A DNA stretch of 6,772 nucleotides from JBNKLG01 sp050292235 (GTDB lineage Bacteria; Pseudomonadota; Gammaproteobacteria; Chromatiales; Chromatiaceae): positions 1 to 6,772 of the forward strand of contig JBNKLG010000110.1 of assembly GCA_050292235.1 (NCBI GenBank), given 5' to 3'. A program made the translations under genes and the position numbers. The notes beneath the pieces are model-generated. The model saw only the letters and a program-made list of their open reading frames with translations, searched no databases and was not told the origin of the DNA. Positions 5,447 to 6,772 of this stretch are shown here, one piece after another; within the stretch, counting starts at the first letter, position 1, and the number at the start of each line of letters is the position of its first letter.

Positions 5447-6772
5447 ATGCCTCAGAATGAACCGATAATAGAAATGGTCCATGCACATTCGGATGATGTA
5501 CAATCGTTGCCGCTCGCCGATCTGAACTTTGCGCTGACCGATTTTCTGGACCACTTTTGCGTAACGACGCTTGTGGGCCAAAAAATCGTCAACCTGGTCC
5601 AAAGCGGTGACGGCCCTGCAAAAGCATCCAGGCTACTCACCGCCTGCGGATACGGCAACAATCCCGACTGCTTTTTCCGAGAACTCCTCTCTCTACTGGG
5701 CAGCGCTGACGGTTCCACTAAGGGCGACGGCCGTCCCTTCGCCCCGATCACCATCAATGGCGTGACCCTGCCCCACCTGCTACTCATGGCGGTCCTGGAG
5801 GTCGCCCTACCCGGAAACCGGTTCATTACCGTCAAAACCGTCGAGCAATTGGAGAAGGTCGCCAACCTCAAGCTCCCGGAAACGGAGCGGGCCGACATGC
5901 AACGGGTGATCGACACCTACCCGGTGCGCCTCAGCATGCACACCATCCGCCAGATGCGCATCTCCAGAGATGTCGCTTACCAATACCTGCCCTTCATCCA
6001 GGAACTGGATGACGCCGGCCACACCAACACCTGGATCGGCCAGTTTCACCAGGGGCTGCTTGAGCAGATGTACCAGAACCGGGTCATCTTTCTACTCAAC
6101 ATGAGCTGCCCGGTTTACTGCCGCTTCTGCTTCCGCAAACACAAAGAGTCGCGCAACGAAACCAATCCCACCGTCGCGGATGTCAAAAGAGCGGTGGCCC
6201 ATGTGGCCAATTCTCCAACCATCAAAGAGATCGTCATCACCGGCGGCGACCCCTTCATGAATCGCAAAAACATGGCCGCCGCCATCGACGGCCTCATGGA
6301 GATCGACCATGTGCAGACCCTGCGCCTGGCCACGCGCTCCATCGCCTACTACCCCCACCTCTTCCTCGCGGATGATGGCGAACTGCTCAGCTACCTGAAA
6401 CGCAAAAACCTCGCCCTCCAGCAGCGCGGCAAACGCATGGAGGTGGCCACCCATTTCATCCATCCGGATGAGATCTCCCCCCAGAGCCTGCAGATCATCA
6501 CCGACCTGGTCAAAAACGGCATCGCCGTCTACGTGCAGACACCTTTCCTAAACGATTGCAACGACAAAGGCCCGGAGTTGGTGCGCCTGTTCAGTCTCCT
6601 GCGCGGCGCCGGGGCCGAACTCCACTATATCTACATCCCCTGCAGCCCGATCAAGGGGAACAGCATCTACTGGAAGCCGCTGTCCTACGGCATCGACATG
6701 GCCGCCCACCTGCGCGCCAATTTATCAGACCGTGCCATTCCACGCATCTGCACTGCAACACCGATCGGTAAA
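5447..6772 (+). CDS. Lysine 2,3-aminomutase-like (KamA family) radical SAM protein, 3'-truncated by window
   Basis: 442 codons are visible with no stop; the gene continues past the window. The radical SAM cluster motif is C221-P-V-Y-C225-R-F-C228, followed by F-R230-K, which matches the lysine 2,3-aminomutase motif including the Arg that binds the substrate carboxylate (Arg134 in the clostridial enzyme). Other shared blocks are TGGDP (265-269), ATRS, THFIHPDEI (335-343), LNDCND (368-373), HYIYIPCSPIKG (393-404) and the AIP...TPIGK end, whose Lys442 may be the PLP lysine. Two differences stand out. About 95 extra residues precede the cluster, which starts at residue 125 in the clostridial enzyme. 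The positions of the two side-chain-binding Asp residues (293 and 330 there) appear to be Cys399/Ser400 and Ala439. It is thus a family member with probably a different substrate, perhaps a 2,3-aminomutase of another amino acid. The gene is divergent from the IclR gene. The family is firm and the reaction uncertain. Confidence 0.88.
   Translation, partial: MPQNEPIIEMVHAHSDDVQSLPLADLNFALTDFLDHFCVTTLVGQKIVNLVQSGDGPAKASRLLTACGYGNNPDCFFRELLSLLGSADGSTKGDGRPFAPITINGVTLPHLLLMAVLEVALPGNRFITVKTVEQLEKVANLKLPETERADMQRVIDTYPVRLSMHTIRQMRISRDVAYQYLPFIQELDDAGHTNTWIGQFHQGLLEQMYQNRVIFLLNMSCPVYCRFCFRKHKESRNETNPTVADVKRAVAHVANSPTIKEIVITGGDPFMNRKNMAAAIDGLMEIDHVQTLRLATRSIAYYPHLFLADDGELLSYLKRKNLALQQRGKRMEVATHFIHPDEISPQSLQIITDLVKNGIAVYVQTPFLNDCNDKGPELVRLFSLLRGAGAELHYIYIPCSPIKGNSIYWKPLSYGIDMAAHLRANLSDRAIPRICTATPIGK

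Noticed and set aside
5452..6463. Minus-strand open frames opposite the radical SAM gene
   Set aside because: The plus-strand frame is open for 442 codons and matches the aminomutase family throughout; the opposite frames have no domain.

Overview
The window looks like a bacterial chromosome segment of moderately high GC content. Its genes are of Gram-negative type, with a periplasmic binding protein carrying a twin-arginine signal and a Pot-type ABC importer. Together with a large lysine 2,3-aminomutase-like radical SAM protein and long-palindrome repeats, this would fit an anaerobic or sulfate-reducing deltaproteobacterium (Desulfobacterota). That placement is a guess from style; no taxonomic marker is present.

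Layout. Five genes lie on the minus strand, transcribed from right to left: an IclR-family regulator (4529-5320), a PotB-type permease (3552-4418), a PotC-type permease (2751-3548), a Tat-exported PotD-type substrate-binding protein (1557-2720) and a PotA-type ATPase (205-1305). The two permease genes and the binding-protein gene are tightly packed, with gaps of 3 and 30 bp. The ATPase gene is separated from them by about 250 bp that is largely filled by a repeat. To the right, across a 126-bp AT-rich control region, a plus-strand gene (5447 to the window end, incomplete) encodes a lysine 2,3-aminomutase-like radical SAM protein with a long N-terminal extension.

Repeats. Two diverged copies of a 148-bp, long-palindrome, MITE-like element (26-173 and 1412-1559) bracket the ATPase gene. 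The right copy overlaps the binding-protein gene by its stop codon. A third, solitary element end (176-196) abuts the left copy and forms a near-perfect 21-bp hairpin with it just downstream of the ATPase stop.

How it may work together. The importer has every part needed to bring a polyamine-like or other amino-bearing small molecule into the cell. The IclR protein probably senses the substrate or a product and acts at the shared control region, which holds an inverted repeat overlapping the likely iclR promoter. The divergent radical SAM enzyme keeps the cluster ligands and the carboxylate-binding Arg of lysine 2,3-aminomutase. It appears to lack both Asp residues that hold the lysine side-chain amine, so it may act on another amino acid. 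The link between transporter and enzyme is inferred from gene order only.
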